DNA of 64,000 bases from Photobacterium indicum (GCF_003026215.1 NZ_PYOC01000002.1:806001-870000); one strand, 5' to 3'. Positions 17,461 to 30,616 are shown, counted from the stretch's first letter. Notes: generated by a model from the letters alone, not told the origin. Made by a program: numbers and translations.

Positions 17461-18173
17461 GGAAAACTCCTAATAAGTAGCTGTATTTATATGCATCCTT
17501 AAGTTGGCCGCCGAAGGTCTACATACAAGTTATTTATATAACGTTGTTTCAATAGGGAGAGAGGTTACAAGCTTTTTTTATTTCAGGAAGTTAACGCAGG
17601 AGAATTTATGACCGTGTTCAAACCACACAAATATAAAAATAAATTAAAACCGTAAAATCAATAAGTTGCAAATAAAACATCAGGAAACATAAACGTTAAA
17701 ACACTATACTGACTGTGAATCAACTCACATAAAGCCAAATTTATAAGACTAAAAGCAGCCACATTGCCCGTTCATTTATAAATATATATTTTGCCTTACG
17801 TTTATTGAGGACAAAACAATGATCTACCTCGCAAGTTGAAATAGAAACATTGAATTAATTAACCCGCTACTTTCTAGAATTGACGTTTTTACTTAATACA
17901 TATTTAGCATTAATTATTAAATCAAATAAGCACTAGAAATTCCCCCCTCTTTATAACTAGTAAGCAATTAAAACAACAAGATACAATTCTTACAAATCAA
18001 GTAATGTTCTGTTGTAACTGCGACTAATTCACGCTGTTGTGATTGACCTCTGATAACCATTATTGATAGGTCGAATAAACTTTTTTGTTCGCTGTATCAG
18101 CAGTAAAATCGAGAGGGAAATTATCTTTTTTACTTTTGGACTGGCTACCGTTTGTAGCTGACAGGGAAAGAAT
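17461..18173. other. Porin / DUF2057 divergent intergenic region
   Basis: 713 AT-rich bases carrying divergent promoters for the porin and for the DUF2057 gene at 18174. The conserved leader motif is at 17503-17516. No further repeat, RNA or ORF was recognised. Its length suggests complex regulation. Confidence 0.5.
17503..17516 (-). promoter_or_regulatory. Conserved porin leader element, copy 1
   Basis: Minus-strand CTTCGGCGGCCAAC, identical over 14 bases to 20258-20271, at nearly the same distance (43 versus 45 bases) from the porin start. It is followed in both by a (C)TTAAG-type stretch, ACAGCTA and TAGGAGTT. It is probably within the mRNA leader. Confidence 0.6.
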
Positions 18174-18872
18174 ATGAAACTTAAAAAACTTGCCTTAGCT
18201 GCACTACTATCGCCCTTATCATTTCAGGTATTCGCAGACGTAACTGTTGAATTACCTGAGAATGTGCGCTTACTTGTCGTTAATGAACAAGAAGTGAATA
18301 AAGGCTGGAGTGGATTTTTAAAGGCCAGTGATGATTCAGTTACATTAAAGAATGGTCAAAACCAAATAGTTTACCAAGTTGATCATTATTTCTATAAAGG
18401 TGATAGTCAAAGTGAACGGTATCGTTCAACCCCATTTGTTTTAAGCTTTACAGCATCCGATCAAAATTTAAGCTTTATCATTCCTAACTTTAATGACATT
18501 GAAAAAGCACAGCAATATACTAAAAAGCCAACACCACAACTAACTGATAAACAAAAGAAAACCTACCCATTCAAGCATGATAACTTAGCGTTTGATGGTA
18601 TATCTATCAATCATGATTATGAAAAATACACAAAAGAATATAATAAAAAAGGTGGTATCGCCGCATTAACAGGGCTAGCAATTACAACGTCTTCATTACC
18701 TGTTACAAAGCAAGCCTTACCTGAAAGTGCATCAGTAGAAAAAACAGCAACGACAACACAAACAAGTAAAACTGAAGCTAACCTTGCGGGCGATAATCTG
18801 AAATATTGGTTTGAACAAGCAGATAAAGAAACGCGTAAAGAATTTGTTAGTTGGGCAGTACAAAATCTATAG
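18174..18872 (+). CDS. DUF2057 (YccT-type) periplasmic protein, second copy
   Basis: 232 residues. Signal peptide MKLKKLALAALLSPLSFQVF then ADVTVELPENVRLLVVNEQEV. The DUF2057 features KNGQNQIVYQVDHYF and a C-terminal EQADKETRKEFVSWAVQNL parallel those of the protein at 15623. A Thr/Ser/Ala-rich linker (about 175-205) is extra. It has its own terminator and lies between the two related porins. Confidence 0.85.
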   Translation: MKLKKLALAALLSPLSFQVFADVTVELPENVRLLVVNEQEVNKGWSGFLKASDDSVTLKNGQNQIVYQVDHYFYKGDSQSERYRSTPFVLSFTASDQNLSFIIPNFNDIEKAQQYTKKPTPQLTDKQKKTYPFKHDNLAFDGISINHDYEKYTKEYNKKGGIAALTGLAITTSSLPVTKQALPESASVEKTATTTQTSKTEANLAGDNLKYWFEQADKETRKEFVSWAVQNL

Positions 18873-18890
18873 TGATAAAATTCTGTTAAA

Positions 18891-18918
18891 AAAGAAGGGA
18901 TAACCCTTCTTTTTTTTC
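18891..18918 (+). terminator. Terminator of the DUF2057 gene at 18174
   Basis: AAAGAAGGG-4-CCCTTCTTT followed by T5, 18 bases after the stop. Confidence 0.85.
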
Positions 18919-19021
18919 ATCTGTATATATTCCCTCGATACCTTTTATCGGTAACCTCATAATCTTATACCGTACAAATCGAACACCAAACATAATCATT
19001 ATTACAATAAAAAATATGTAT

Positions 19022-19051
19022 AAAAAACGGGAGCCTAAATATAGGCTCCCG
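19022..19051 (-). terminator. Terminator of the porin at 19080
   Basis: A perfect 10-bp stem CGGGAGCCTA/TAGGCTCCCG with a 4-base loop, followed on the minus strand by six T, 28 bases after the porin stop. Confidence 0.9.
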
Positions 19052-19079
19052 AAATATAAGGCAGTTTTATAACATTAAC

Positions 19080-20213
19080 TTAGAAACCGTATTCGATACC
19101 AACACGTACTACGAATGTTTCAGTTTGTGCTTTATCATCTTTAATATCACGCTGAGCTACACGTAGGTAAGGTACAAAACCATTGTGAACATACATTAGC
19201 TGACCAGATACAACGCTATCTTCATCGTCTTGCTTCACACCAGCAACTTCAGATTCAAAGTTCTCTGTGTAACCGACTTTAACGCCCCATGGGCCGTTCC
19301 AGTACTGACCGATAATAACGTAAGAATCCTGTTCAGATTTAGCGCCACCTTTCACGTCGCTCTCACCTGATTTCCATGCACCAGCAAGACCGAATCCAGC
19401 AGGTAATGACGCTTCAAAGCCAACTAAATAACCGAATGTATCTGCATATTGTGCCGCTACAGCATCAGATGGTGCTGTCCACTCTTTTTGTGTACCGTCA
19501 GGGTTATAGCTCCATGAGCCGTCTGTTGCATCTTTTGCATCTTCAACTTTACGGTCTGTTTCTGTTTCGAATGCTGCGTGGAAAGTCACCATATCAGCTA
19601 AACGGTAGTGCGCAGCACCACCATAGAAGTTGTTACCATCAACAGCCTTATCACCACGACCAGTAGCAAGGTTGAAAGTGAAGTCACCAAATGCAGGTGA
19701 ATCATAGCGAGCCATGTCACCGTGACGGTCACGGTTAAATTTCACATCACCGCCCCAGTCCCAAGAAGCACCTAAACCTGGGTTAGCGTATGGCCAGTCA
19801 ATTACTTCATACATAGGTGTTAGCATGCGACCGAAACGTACTTTACCCCAATCGCCACCAAGACCGATGAATGTGTCACGGTTACCAAGCGTAGCACCCG
19901 TTCCATCTTCACCCACATAACCAGACTCTACTTGCATGAAAACTTCTACGTTTTCAAACATTTCTTTACCAGCACGGAAACCGATACGTGATTCATTCTC
20001 GTAATCGTAACCTGTGTAAGTATCTGTCTTAGCGCCTGTTGCTTTATCCGTTTTATCACCATCATAGTTAACAATAGAGATTGCTGCGACACCGTAAACT
20101 TCAACGCTAAAATCGTTATTTTGACCGATTTCGTAAGCACTTACTGACATTGAAGCCATTGCTGCTGTCGCTACTGCTGCACCTAAAATTGAACGCTTGA
20201 ACATGTTTTCCAT
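19080..20213 (-). CDS. Outer-membrane porin (OmpH/OmpL-like), second copy
   Basis: 377 residues. The ATG at 20213 is preferred over the one three codons later because AGGAGTT lies 7 bases before it. Signal peptide to MSVSA/YEIGQ. Porin landmarks match the copy at 16336: NESRIGFRAGKEMF, GRMLTPMYEVIDWPYANPGL, and a terminal VVRVGIEYGF strand. It has an extra loop near residues 185-210. It carries the same leader motif as its paralogue, so the pair looks like an old duplication with kept control. Confidence 0.92.
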   Translation of the reverse strand: MENMFKRSILGAAVATAAMASMSVSAYEIGQNNDFSVEVYGVAAISIVNYDGDKTDKATGAKTDTYTGYDYENESRIGFRAGKEMFENVEVFMQVESGYVGEDGTGATLGNRDTFIGLGGDWGKVRFGRMLTPMYEVIDWPYANPGLGASWDWGGDVKFNRDRHGDMARYDSPAFGDFTFNLATGRGDKAVDGNNFYGGAAHYRLADMVTFHAAFETETDRKVEDAKDATDGSWSYNPDGTQKEWTAPSDAVAAQYADTFGYLVGFEASLPAGFGLAGAWKSGESDVKGGAKSEQDSYVIIGQYWNGPWGVKVGYTENFESEVAGVKQDDEDSVVSGQLMYVHNGFVPYLRVAQRDIKDDKAQTETFVVRVGIEYGF

Positions 20214-20257
20214 GGAATAACTCCTAAAAATACTAGCTGTTTACTTGTGTCTTAAAG

Positions 20258-20271
20258 GTTGGCCGCCGAAG
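20258..20271 (-). promoter_or_regulatory. Conserved porin leader element, copy 2
   Basis: Same 14 bases as at 17503-17516, 45 bases before the porin ATG. See that entry. Confidence 0.6.
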
Positions 20272-20695
20272 ACATCAAGTAACTCTCCTATATGTCAGCT
20301 CAATAATCTAAATCAAGCTAAATCATAATTTTTTAGTTCTTTATGAACCGCTGTGTTACTTCAGGTACAAGACTACTTTCGCTGCGCAAAACATCAATAA
20401 CAACTTAATTAATTGTGTGAAAAATATGACACAGTGCAAATTTATTACACAACAGTGATCAAGTTCAAACTCTCTAGCAATGATTTTATAAATAAAGATA
20501 AATTAAAATAAAAACAATACCTTAAAAGAAAGCTAAAAAGTTTAAATGTGATGTAACACGAGAAAAGAATCGATTCTGTTTTTATTCTTATAAATTTTTT
20601 TAGGCGTTTAAAAAAAGAAAATTGAACTATTTTGAGGTAAGAATAATGCCGAGAGGGGTAAATTTAACGATATTAAGAGGGAAATATAAAAGAAT

Positions 20696-20724
20696 ACCTG
20701 CCTATTTTTCAAAAATAAGCAGGT
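20696..20724 (-). terminator. Terminator of ligA
   Basis: A long stem ACCTGC...GCAGGT with an AT-rich inner stem (TATTTTT/AAAAATA), followed by a T-rich tail on the minus strand, 16 bases after ligA. Confidence 0.75.
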
Positions 20725-20739
20725 TTGATACAAACTTAA

Positions 20740-22857
<2,118 letters not shown>

Positions 22858-22880
22858 TTACATTATTTGTCGATTAAGCA

Positions 22881-23945
<1,065 letters not shown>

Positions 23946-24292
23946 ATGAATACTCTAAATTAACTCGTTATCCCTGACGGGGTTAATGATAGTAAAATCT
24001 ACCAGAGCTTACAAAATCAACATTGCTGATTTATAGCTGAATACTACTAATGTACCAAAACTCAATTAATAATGAGAACACGAATGTTGTGATTCATGCA
24101 AGATAGTGCGGCTGAGCACAGAATCGGGTGAAAAATAAGCTAAAAATGCTTCGTTTTCCTTCTCTTCTTTTTCTGACAACGTGTTTGGTATTTGATTCCA
24201 TGCCGTACTGCCCGTTAACATGTCACATAACCATACGATCAAAACAACAATAATGTGGTGTTTTGAATGATGTCTTTAGTAAGGAGAAATGA
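23946..24292. other. zipA / cysZ divergent intergenic region
   Basis: 347 bases that must carry both promoters. No clear operator, repeat or small gene was seen. Confidence 0.5.
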
Positions 24293-25054
24293 ATGCCACA
24301 ACCACAAATAACTCCGTCTCCAGCAGGTGGAGCAGGATATTTTTTCCGTGGAATGTCGTTAGCAATACAACCGGGAACCCGTCGCTTTGTTATTTTCCCA
24401 CTATTTATCAACATTCTTTTATTTGGGAGTGCGTTTGGATTTGTTTTAAGCCAGCTTGGGGATTGGATTAATGGCTGGATAGCAGCACTACCATCTTGGT
24501 TAGATTGGCTGTCATATCTACTGTGGCCATTGTTGGCAATTGCCACCTTAGTCATCTTTTCATACCTATTCAGCACAATAGCTAACTGGATAGCCGCCCC
24601 TTTTAATGGTTTATTGGCAGAACATCTAGAAGCCAAGTTAACCGGAGAACCAGCACCAGATACCGGATTAAAAGATATTATTAAAGATCTTCCCCGTATC
24701 ATGAACCGTGAATGGATAAAGCTAAAATATTACCTACCTAAAGCATTAGGGCTATTGATATTGCTTTGGATCCCAGCAATTGGTCAAACGGTAGGCCCTG
24801 TATTATGGTTTTTATTCAGCGCATGGATGATGACGATCCAATATGCCGATTATCCATTCGATAACCACAAAGTACCCTTTCCAACAATGCGCGATGCATT
24901 AAAAGTAAAACGTGGTAAATCATTAAGCTTTGGTAGCTTAGTGATGCTTTTCACCATGACACCCATTCTAAATTTATTTGTTATGCCCATTGCCGTCTGT
25001 GGTGCTACCGCAATGTGGGTCGATCATTACCGTGATCAATACAAGTTAAACTAA
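24293..25054 (+). CDS. cysZ: Sulfate transporter CysZ
   Basis: Inner-membrane protein for sulfate uptake feeding cysteine synthesis. 253 residues with an N-terminal [20 protein letters not shown] motif typical of CysZ/EI24 proteins and hydrophobic segments around 35-60, 68-95, 150-180 and 205-230. Start ATG preceded by AAGGAGAAATGA. It lies just upstream of cysK, as in E. coli, a functional pairing. Confidence 0.93.
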   Translation: MPQPQITPSPAGGAGYFFRGMSLAIQPGTRRFVIFPLFINILLFGSAFGFVLSQLGDWINGWIAALPSWLDWLSYLLWPLLAIATLVIFSYLFSTIANWIAAPFNGLLAEHLEAKLTGEPAPDTGLKDIIKDLPRIMNREWIKLKYYLPKALGLLILLWIPAIGQTVGPVLWFLFSAWMMTIQYADYPFDNHKVPFPTMRDALKVKRGKSLSFGSLVMLFTMTPILNLFVMPIAVCGATAMWVDHYRDQYKLN

Positions 25055-25289
25055 GTATTATCATTCTGACGAGGAGGGCTCTCTCCTCGCCTTTTCCCTA
25101 GCGTCAAACACCCACTCTTCAGCATAACGTCGCTTCATTGCTCACCTAGTTCGGCGTTATTCTCATTTCCAAACACTTTTTCTTCTCTTTATAACAATAA
25201 GATATAACCATTAATTACTTTCCAAAATGCTATTCGTGTATATGCTTAATTGGTCTTAGGTTATAACGCGTAGCGAAGGAACGAAAAGT

Positions 25290-26258
25290 ATGAGCAAGAT
25301 TTACGAAGATAATTCACTAACGATTGGCAACACTCCCTTAGTACGTCTTAACCGTGTTAGTAACGGTAATGTACTGGCAAAAATTGAAGCTCGTAACCCT
25401 AGCTTCAGCGTAAAGTGCCGTATTGGTTCAAACATGATTTGGGATGCTGAAAAGAAAGGTACACTTAAAGAAGGCGTTGAACTTGTAGAGCCAACCAGTG
25501 GTAATACCGGTATTGCCTTGGCCTTCGTAGCAGCAGCACGCGGATATAAATTAACGTTAACGATGCCAGAAAGCATGAGCTTAGAGCGTCGTAAACTACT
25601 TAAAGCCCTTGGTGCCAACTTGGTATTAACCGAAGCACCTAAAGGTATGAAAGGCGCAATAGAAAAAGCAGAAGAAATTGTTGCATCAGACCCAAGTAAA
25701 TATCTACTTCTACAACAGTTTAATAACCCTGCAAACCCTGAAATTCACGAGAAAACCACAGGACCTGAAATTTGGGACGCAACTGATGGCGAGATCGATG
25801 TCTTTGTTTCTGGTGTAGGTACTGGTGGTACACTAACGGGTGTAAGCCGCTTCATTAAACATCAGAAAGGTAAAGCAATTACAACGATTGCAGTAGAGCC
25901 ATCTGAATCACCAGTTATCACTCAAACACTTAATGGCGATGACGTAAAACCAGCACCACACAAAATTCAAGGTATTGGTGCAGGCTTCATTCCTGGAAAC
26001 CTAGACTTAGCATTAATTGATGAAGTCGAATTAGTTAGTTCAGAAGAAGCTATCGCGATGACACGCCGCTTAATGGAAGAAGAAGGTATTCTTGCCGGTA
26101 TTTCCTCTGGTGCTGCTGTTGTTGCTGCAAATAAAATAGCTGCACGACCTGAGTTTGCAGGCAAAAAAATTGTCGTAGTGTTACCTAGCTCAGGTGAAAG
26201 GTACCTATCAACAGCTCTTTTTGCAGGCATCTTCACAGAAAAAGAAAACCAACAGTGA
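25290..26258 (+). CDS. cysK: Cysteine synthase A (O-acetylserine sulfhydrylase)
   Basis: PLP enzyme that makes cysteine from O-acetylserine and sulfide. 322 residues. The PLP Lys lies in [15 protein letters not shown] near residue 42; the substrate loop TSGNTGIAL is near 69-77; the phosphate-binding loop GTGGTLTG is near 177-184. It has its own promoter region after cysZ and a terminator, then the PTS operon, the same order as in E. coli. Confidence 0.97.
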   Translation: MSKIYEDNSLTIGNTPLVRLNRVSNGNVLAKIEARNPSFSVKCRIGSNMIWDAEKKGTLKEGVELVEPTSGNTGIALAFVAAARGYKLTLTMPESMSLERRKLLKALGANLVLTEAPKGMKGAIEKAEEIVASDPSKYLLLQQFNNPANPEIHEKTTGPEIWDATDGEIDVFVSGVGTGGTLTGVSRFIKHQKGKAITTIAVEPSESPVITQTLNGDDVKPAPHKIQGIGAGFIPGNLDLALIDEVELVSSEEAIAMTRRLMEEEGILAGISSGAAVVAANKIAARPEFAGKKIVVVLPSSGERYLSTALFAGIFTEKENQQ

Positions 26259-26294
26259 TCACATTTTAATGTGATCTATACCAAGTTGACGTTC

Positions 26295-26321
26295 AAAAAA
26301 GCTCCTTCAAGGGGCTTTTTT
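26295..26321 (+). terminator. Terminator of cysK
   Basis: AAAAAAGCTCC-TTCAA-GGGGCTTTTTT, 37 bases after the stop. Confidence 0.85.
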
Positions 26322-26361
26322 GTTGCATTTTGTTCCCAGCTTGATTATAAAACCGAAGCGC

Positions 26362-26384
26362 TTTATTTTAAGCATCGAAATAAA
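26362..26384. promoter_or_regulatory. AT palindrome upstream of ptsH (NagC/Mlc-like?)
   Basis: TTTATTT-N9-AAATAAA, an AT-rich dyad of the general type bound by NagC/Mlc repressors, about 95 bases before the ptsH -10. The assignment to Mlc or NagC is a guess from shape. Confidence 0.35.
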
Positions 26385-26412
26385 AGGGTCTTTAGACCTA
26401 CATTAGTGCGAC

Positions 26413-26446
26413 CCAAGTCAAAATATTTCATGAAAAATTGACTTGG
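26413..26446. repeat. 9-bp inverted repeat upstream of the pts promoter
   Basis: CCAAGTCAA (26413-26421) and TTGACTTGG (26438-26446) separated by 16 bases, ending 9 bases before the -35 candidate. Confidence 0.55.
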
Positions 26447-26454
26447 ATTAAGCT

Positions 26455-26484
26455 AAGACAACGAACTGTTGGGTAGTTTATACT
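26455..26484 (+). promoter_or_regulatory. Likely sigma70 promoter of ptsH-ptsI-crr
   Basis: AAGACA (26455-26460), 18 bases, then TATACT (26479-26484), about 93 bases before the ptsH ATG. Confidence 0.5.
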
Positions 26485-26576
26485 CCTAGATTAGCAAGCT
26501 AATGTAGCTCACGTTAAACTAACTTTCAGTTACAACGTTATTAAATAATTATTATATCGATAATCGGGGTGAAAAA

Positions 26577-26834
26577 ATGTATCAGAAACAAGTTGAGATC
26601 ACTGCAGAAAACGGCCTACACACTCGTCCAGCAGCTCAGTTCGTAAAAGAAGCAAAAGCATTTGACGCAGACATTACTGTTACTTCTAACGGTAAAAGCG
26701 CTAGCGCAAAGAGCCTATTCAAACTACAAACTCTAGGTCTTGTTAAAGGTACACTAGTAACTATCTCTGCAGAAGGCGCTCAGGCTCAAGCTGCTGTAGA
26801 TCACCTAGTTGCTCTAATGGACACACTACACTAA
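26577..26834 (+). CDS. ptsH: Phosphocarrier protein HPr
   Basis: HPr passes phosphate from enzyme I to the sugar-specific IIA proteins. 85 residues. The active-site His15 is in [12 protein letters not shown] and the regulatory-site Ser46 in [13 protein letters not shown], exactly as in E. coli. First gene of ptsHI-crr, 53 bases before ptsI. Confidence 0.98.
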   Translation: MYQKQVEITAENGLHTRPAAQFVKEAKAFDADITVTSNGKSASAKSLFKLQTLGLVKGTLVTISAEGAQAQAAVDHLVALMDTLH

Positions 26835-26887
26835 TACGTAGTTTGTTTATTACTTCCCCTAGTTTTTAGTTAATGTAAGGTAAGGCT

Positions 26888-28615
26888 ATGATTTCAGGTA
26901 TCCTGGCATCTCCGGGTATTGCTTTTGGTAAAGCACTACTATTGCAAGAAGAAGAGATTGTTCTTAGCAAAACTCCAATCTCAGCAGATCAGATCGACAA
27001 CGAAATTCAGTGTTTTTTCGATGCTCGAAAGAAATCTGCCGAGCAACTAGAAGTAATCAAAGAAAAAGCACGTATCACCTTCGGTGAAGAGAAGGAAGCG
27101 ATCTTTGAAGGTCACATCATGTTGCTTGAAGATGAAGAGCTTGAAGAGGAAATCATAGCTTTCATTAAAGACAATAAAGCGACAGCTGCTCTTGCTATTC
27201 ATTCAATTATTGAAGAACAAGCAATGACGCTAGAGTCATTAGATGACGAATACTTGAAAGAACGTGCTACTGATATCCGCGATATCTGCAACCGTTTTGT
27301 TAAAAATGCACTTGGCATTAGTATCGTTAATCTTAGTGCTATCAGCGAAGAAGTGATTTTGGTTGCTAACGACCTTACGCCTTCTGAAACAGCACAAATC
27401 AACCTAGATTACGTACTTGGCTTCATTACTGATATTGGTGGTCGTACATCACACACCTCTATCATGGCTCGTTCTCTAGAGTTACCTGCTATCGTTGGTA
27501 CCAATGATATTACAACTCGTGTTCAAAACGGTGACATGCTGGTTCTTGATGCAATCAATAACCAAGTCGTGGTTAACCCAACTGAAGGCGAGCTAGCTAA
27601 ATTCAAAGCTATCCGTGACAAGCACCAAGCTGAAGTTGAAGAACTTGCGAAGCTGAAAGATCTTCCTGCAATTACCCTTGATGGTAAGCAAGTAGAAGTC
27701 TGCGGTAACATCGGTACTGTTAAAGACTGCGACGGTATCAACCGTAACGGCGGTGAAGGTGTTGGTCTGTACCGTACAGAATTCCTATTTATGGATCGTG
27801 ACGCACTGCCAACAGAAGAAGAACAGTACAAAGCTTACAAAGATGTAGCAGAAGCAATGCACGGCGAAACCGTCATTATCCGTACAATGGATATCGGTGG
27901 CGACAAAGATCTTCCTTACTTAGATCTTCCTAAAGAAATGAACCCGTTCTTAGGCTGGCGTGCAATTCGCATCAGCTTAGATCGTCGTGAAATTCTTCGT
28001 GATCAACTACGTGGTATTCTACGAGCTTCGGCGCATGGCAAGATTCGTATCATGTTCCCGATGATTATCTCTGTTGAAGAAATTCGTGAACTGAAAGCGG
28101 CGATTGAAGAATACAAAGCTGAATTACGCACTGAAGGTTTAGCTTTTGACGAGCAAATCGAAATCGGTGTAATGGTTGAGACGCCTGCTGCAGCAGCTAT
28201 CGCACACCACCTTGCTAAAGAAGTATCATTTTTTAGCATTGGTACAAACGACTTAACCCAGTATACTCTTGCAGTTGACCGCGGAAATGAGCTTATTTCT
28301 CATCTATATAACCCGCTATCTCCAGCAGTACTGTTAGTGATCAAGCAAGTTATCGATGCTTCTCACAAAGAAGGTAAGTGGACTGGTATGTGTGGCGAGT
28401 TAGCTGGTGACGAACGTGCTACCCTATTACTATTAGGTATGGGTCTGGACGAGTTCAGCATGAGCGGAATTTCAATTCCACGTATTAAAAAAGTTATCCG
28501 TAACGCTAACTTTGCTGATGTTAAAGCTATGGCCGAGCAAGCACTTGCTATGCCAACAGCAGCTGAAATCGAAGCACACGTAGAAAAATTCATCGCAGAA
28601 AAAACTATCTGCTAA
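26888..28615 (+). CDS. ptsI: PTS enzyme I (phosphoenolpyruvate-protein phosphotransferase)
   Basis: Starts the PTS cascade by taking phosphate from PEP. 575 residues, full length. The phosphorylated His is in [20 protein letters not shown] near 184-203; the PEP-binding C-terminal barrel carries [13 protein letters not shown] near 291-303 and the catalytic Cys in [11 protein letters not shown] near 500. Co-transcribed with ptsH and crr. Confidence 0.98.
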   Translation: MISGILASPGIAFGKALLLQEEEIVLSKTPISADQIDNEIQCFFDARKKSAEQLEVIKEKARITFGEEKEAIFEGHIMLLEDEELEEEIIAFIKDNKATAALAIHSIIEEQAMTLESLDDEYLKERATDIRDICNRFVKNALGISIVNLSAISEEVILVANDLTPSETAQINLDYVLGFITDIGGRTSHTSIMARSLELPAIVGTNDITTRVQNGDMLVLDAINNQVVVNPTEGELAKFKAIRDKHQAEVEELAKLKDLPAITLDGKQVEVCGNIGTVKDCDGINRNGGEGVGLYRTEFLFMDRDALPTEEEQYKAYKDVAEAMHGETVIIRTMDIGGDKDLPYLDLPKEMNPFLGWRAIRISLDRREILRDQLRGILRASAHGKIRIMFPMIISVEEIRELKAAIEEYKAELRTEGLAFDEQIEIGVMVETPAAAAIAHHLAKEVSFFSIGTNDLTQYTLAVDRGNELISHLYNPLSPAVLLVIKQVIDASHKEGKWTGMCGELAGDERATLLLLGMGLDEFSMSGISIPRIKKVIRNANFADVKAMAEQALAMPTAAEIEAHVEKFIAEKTIC

Positions 28616-28655
28616 TATAGCTTCAGATAGAATAATAACGCTTAGGAGCAATGAC

Positions 28656-29165
28656 ATGGGTTTGTTTGACAAATTAAAGAAGCTGGTTTCTGACGACAGC
28701 AGCGAAGCTGGTGCTATTGAAATCATCGCACCAATTTCTGGCGAAATCGTAAACATCGAAGATGTGCCAGATGTTGTTTTTGCAGAGAAAATTGTTGGTG
28801 ACGGTATTGCTATCAAGCCTTCTGGCAACAAAATGGTTGCACCTGTAAACGGTACAATTGGCAAGATTTTTGAAACTAACCACGCTTTCTCTATCGAGTC
28901 TGACGATGGTATTGAGCTTTTCGTTCACTTTGGTATCGACACTGTTGAGCTTAAAGGTGAAGGCTTCACTCGTATCGCAGAAGAAGGTCAAACTGTTAAA
29001 GTTGGCGACACTGTAATCGAATTCGATCTTGCACTTCTTGAAGAGAAAGCTAAGTCAACTCTGACTCCAGTTGTTATCTCTAACATGGACGAGATCAAAG
29101 AGCTAAACAAGCTTTCTGGCGCTGTAACTGTGGGTGAATCTCCAGTACTACGCATCAAAAAGTAA
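28656..29165 (+). CDS. crr: PTS glucose-specific enzyme IIA (IIAGlc)
   Basis: IIAGlc phosphorylates the glucose permease and signals carbon state by binding adenylate cyclase, permeases and FrsA. 169 residues. The two active-site His are seen in [12 protein letters not shown] (near 75) and [13 protein letters not shown] (near 90). Last gene of the operon, with a strong terminator. Its partner FrsA is also in this window (50777). Confidence 0.98.
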   Translation: MGLFDKLKKLVSDDSSEAGAIEIIAPISGEIVNIEDVPDVVFAEKIVGDGIAIKPSGNKMVAPVNGTIGKIFETNHAFSIESDDGIELFVHFGIDTVELKGEGFTRIAEEGQTVKVGDTVIEFDLALLEEKAKSTLTPVVISNMDEIKELNKLSGAVTVGESPVLRIKK

Positions 29166-29181
29166 GATTGTTTGACGCTTA

Positions 29182-29211
29182 AAAAAACGCTGCCTTCGGG
29201 TGGCGTTTTTT
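29182..29211 (+). terminator. Terminator of ptsHI-crr
   Basis: AACGCTGCC-TTCG-GGTGGCGTT with flanking A6 and T6 runs, 16 bases after crr. Confidence 0.85.
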
Positions 29212-29226
29212 GTTTGTGACAATAAA

Positions 29227-29253
29227 AAAAGCGAGAAGTATTCACCTCTCGCC
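29227..29253 (-). terminator. Terminator of the DyP peroxidase gene
   Basis: GCGAGA...TCTCGC stem (29231-29252) followed on the minus strand by seven T; 71 bases after the peroxidase stop. Confidence 0.7.
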
Positions 29254-29323
29254 TATACCGATTCGCGTACTTCTCTTATTGGAAATTCATAAGAAATAAC
29301 GCATCGTTATCTTTTTATCCGCT

Positions 29324-30220
29324 TTATAAGCTATCTAACATCTCGACTGATGGTGCAAAGAAGTAGGCGCCTGTTACAGCTTTAGTAAAACGCAACATTT
29401 GATCTGACTTACCGTCAGATTCACCGTACATGCTCTCTAACATCACATTGAAGTTATGTTGACCAGAGCAATAGGCAATGAAAAGTAAACCATGCTCACC
29501 CGTTACAGAACCATATGGCAGGCTATGACGAACAATCTTTAACCCTTTACCTTCTTCTTTAATATCAACACGACCAACATGTGACGCTGCTGGTACATCA
29601 TCAAGTTCGATCGAATCAGGTTTAGTTCGACCAATAACTTTTTCTTGCGCTTGAATACTTAAGCGGTTCCATGCTGGAAGGTTATGGATGAAACGCTGAA
29701 CCATAACAAAGCTACCACCAGCAAAATCACCTTCTTTAATTAAGGCCACATCACTGCGCGCTTCAACTGTTTTTGGATTCTCAGTACCATCAACAAATTC
29801 CGTCATATCACGTGAATCTAGATATTTGAAACCATACGTTTCATCCAGTACTTCTATCTCTTTTGCCATAGGCTCAATAAAACGGCGAAGCAAATAAAAA
29901 TTCAAATCATGACGGCTAGAATTGACATGCAAAAGAACATCACCACCCGTTGCTGGTGCAGTAATATCCCCTTTGCCTAATTCACGAAAATCAGAAAATT
30001 CAGCAGGAGAGCCTTTTTCTAGCGACGACCAAAATGATTGACCAAAAGCAATGCTCGCACGAAGTTCGGCACCCGGTTGTTGTTCGTTTAATACAGCTAA
30101 GGTTTGATGCAATGATTTACATTGCTCAATAACTGTATCTTTATTTCCTACAACCTTCATAACAACATAAAGGGAAAAAGGGCCAGCGTCTGGCAAGATT
30201 GCAGGTTGTGAGGTAGCCAT
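29324..30220 (-). CDS. DyP-type heme peroxidase (YfeX-like)
   Basis: A 298-residue dye-decolorizing peroxidase; YfeX relatives oxidise porphyrinogens or bind heme in the cytoplasm. The family GxxDG motif is seen in EFVDGTENP (near 143-151), the proximal His region in ASHVGRVDIKEEGKG and the conserved Arg in IVRHSLPYGSVTGEHGLLF. No Tat or Sec signal, so probably cytoplasmic. ATG preceded by AGGAG. The DUF2919 gene further upstream is reminiscent of the E. coli yfeX-yfeZ neighbourhood. Confidence 0.92.
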   Translation of the reverse strand: MATSQPAILPDAGPFSLYVVMKVVGNKDTVIEQCKSLHQTLAVLNEQQPGAELRASIAFGQSFWSSLEKGSPAEFSDFRELGKGDITAPATGGDVLLHVNSSRHDLNFYLLRRFIEPMAKEIEVLDETYGFKYLDSRDMTEFVDGTENPKTVEARSDVALIKEGDFAGGSFVMVQRFIHNLPAWNRLSIQAQEKVIGRTKPDSIELDDVPAASHVGRVDIKEEGKGLKIVRHSLPYGSVTGEHGLLFIAYCSGQHNFNVMLESMYGESDGKSDQMLRFTKAVTGAYFFAPSVEMLDSL

Positions 30221-30338
30221 TAAGTTCTCCTAAATACAAAGTATGACGAATCTAATTAATCGACTATCGATTATATACCCAAGTTACCTCAAGGTAGTCG
30301 ACTAATTTTAACCTGAAGAGTGAACAGCGACTTATCTA

Positions 30339-30592
30339 ATACCAAACCCATTAATTATCTGATCAGTTCAGCGAGAGTTAAAATGCTTTTAGGCAAGGAG
30401 ATAAATTGAGGATCTAGTGGCTCTAAATTGAGATTTATTAACGCAGTATAAAAGTATTTTAAACTCGCCCAAAGGGAAGCCAACTTCTGTGTCTAGCGAT
30501 TTCAAAAGAGAACCACTCTTCTATCAAACACTATCCTTGAACTCGACTCCCAGTGGTATTCTGAATGGGCAGATAATTAATGGAATTGATAT
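30339..30592. mobile_element. MITE-like element with terminal inverted repeats
   Basis: 254 bases without a credible ORF, bounded by imperfect inverted repeats of about 23 bases. The left end begins ATACCAAACCCATTAATTAT and the right end, complemented, ATATCAATTCCATTAATTAT, sharing CCATTAATTATCTG exactly. It lies between the DyP gene and an unrelated operon. Size, ends and position fit a non-autonomous miniature element. Target duplication is unclear. A left-end-like fragment occurs near 46063. Confidence 0.65.
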
Positions 30593-30616
30593 AGGTAAGT
30601 AGGGTAAATAATGGGT

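Larger units (their letters stand above)
20214..20739. other. Porin upstream region
   Basis: 526 AT-rich bases holding the porin promoter region, the leader element at 20258-20271 and the ligA terminator at 20696-20724. No other gene or repeat was recognised. Confidence 0.5.

Noticed and set aside
20410..20440. Possible CRP site TGTGAAAAATATGACACA upstream of a porin
   Set aside because: The half-sites are spaced 8 rather than 6 bases apart, so it does not match the consensus.
24223..24702. 159-codon minus frame over cysZ
   Set aside because: Antisense shadow of a well-supported membrane protein gene.
30241..30300. TATACCCAAGTTACCTCAAGG near the DyP gene as a further repeat end
   Set aside because: Similar TATACCAA/TACCCAAGTT strings occur at 9692, 11919 and 26278 but share too little to define an element.
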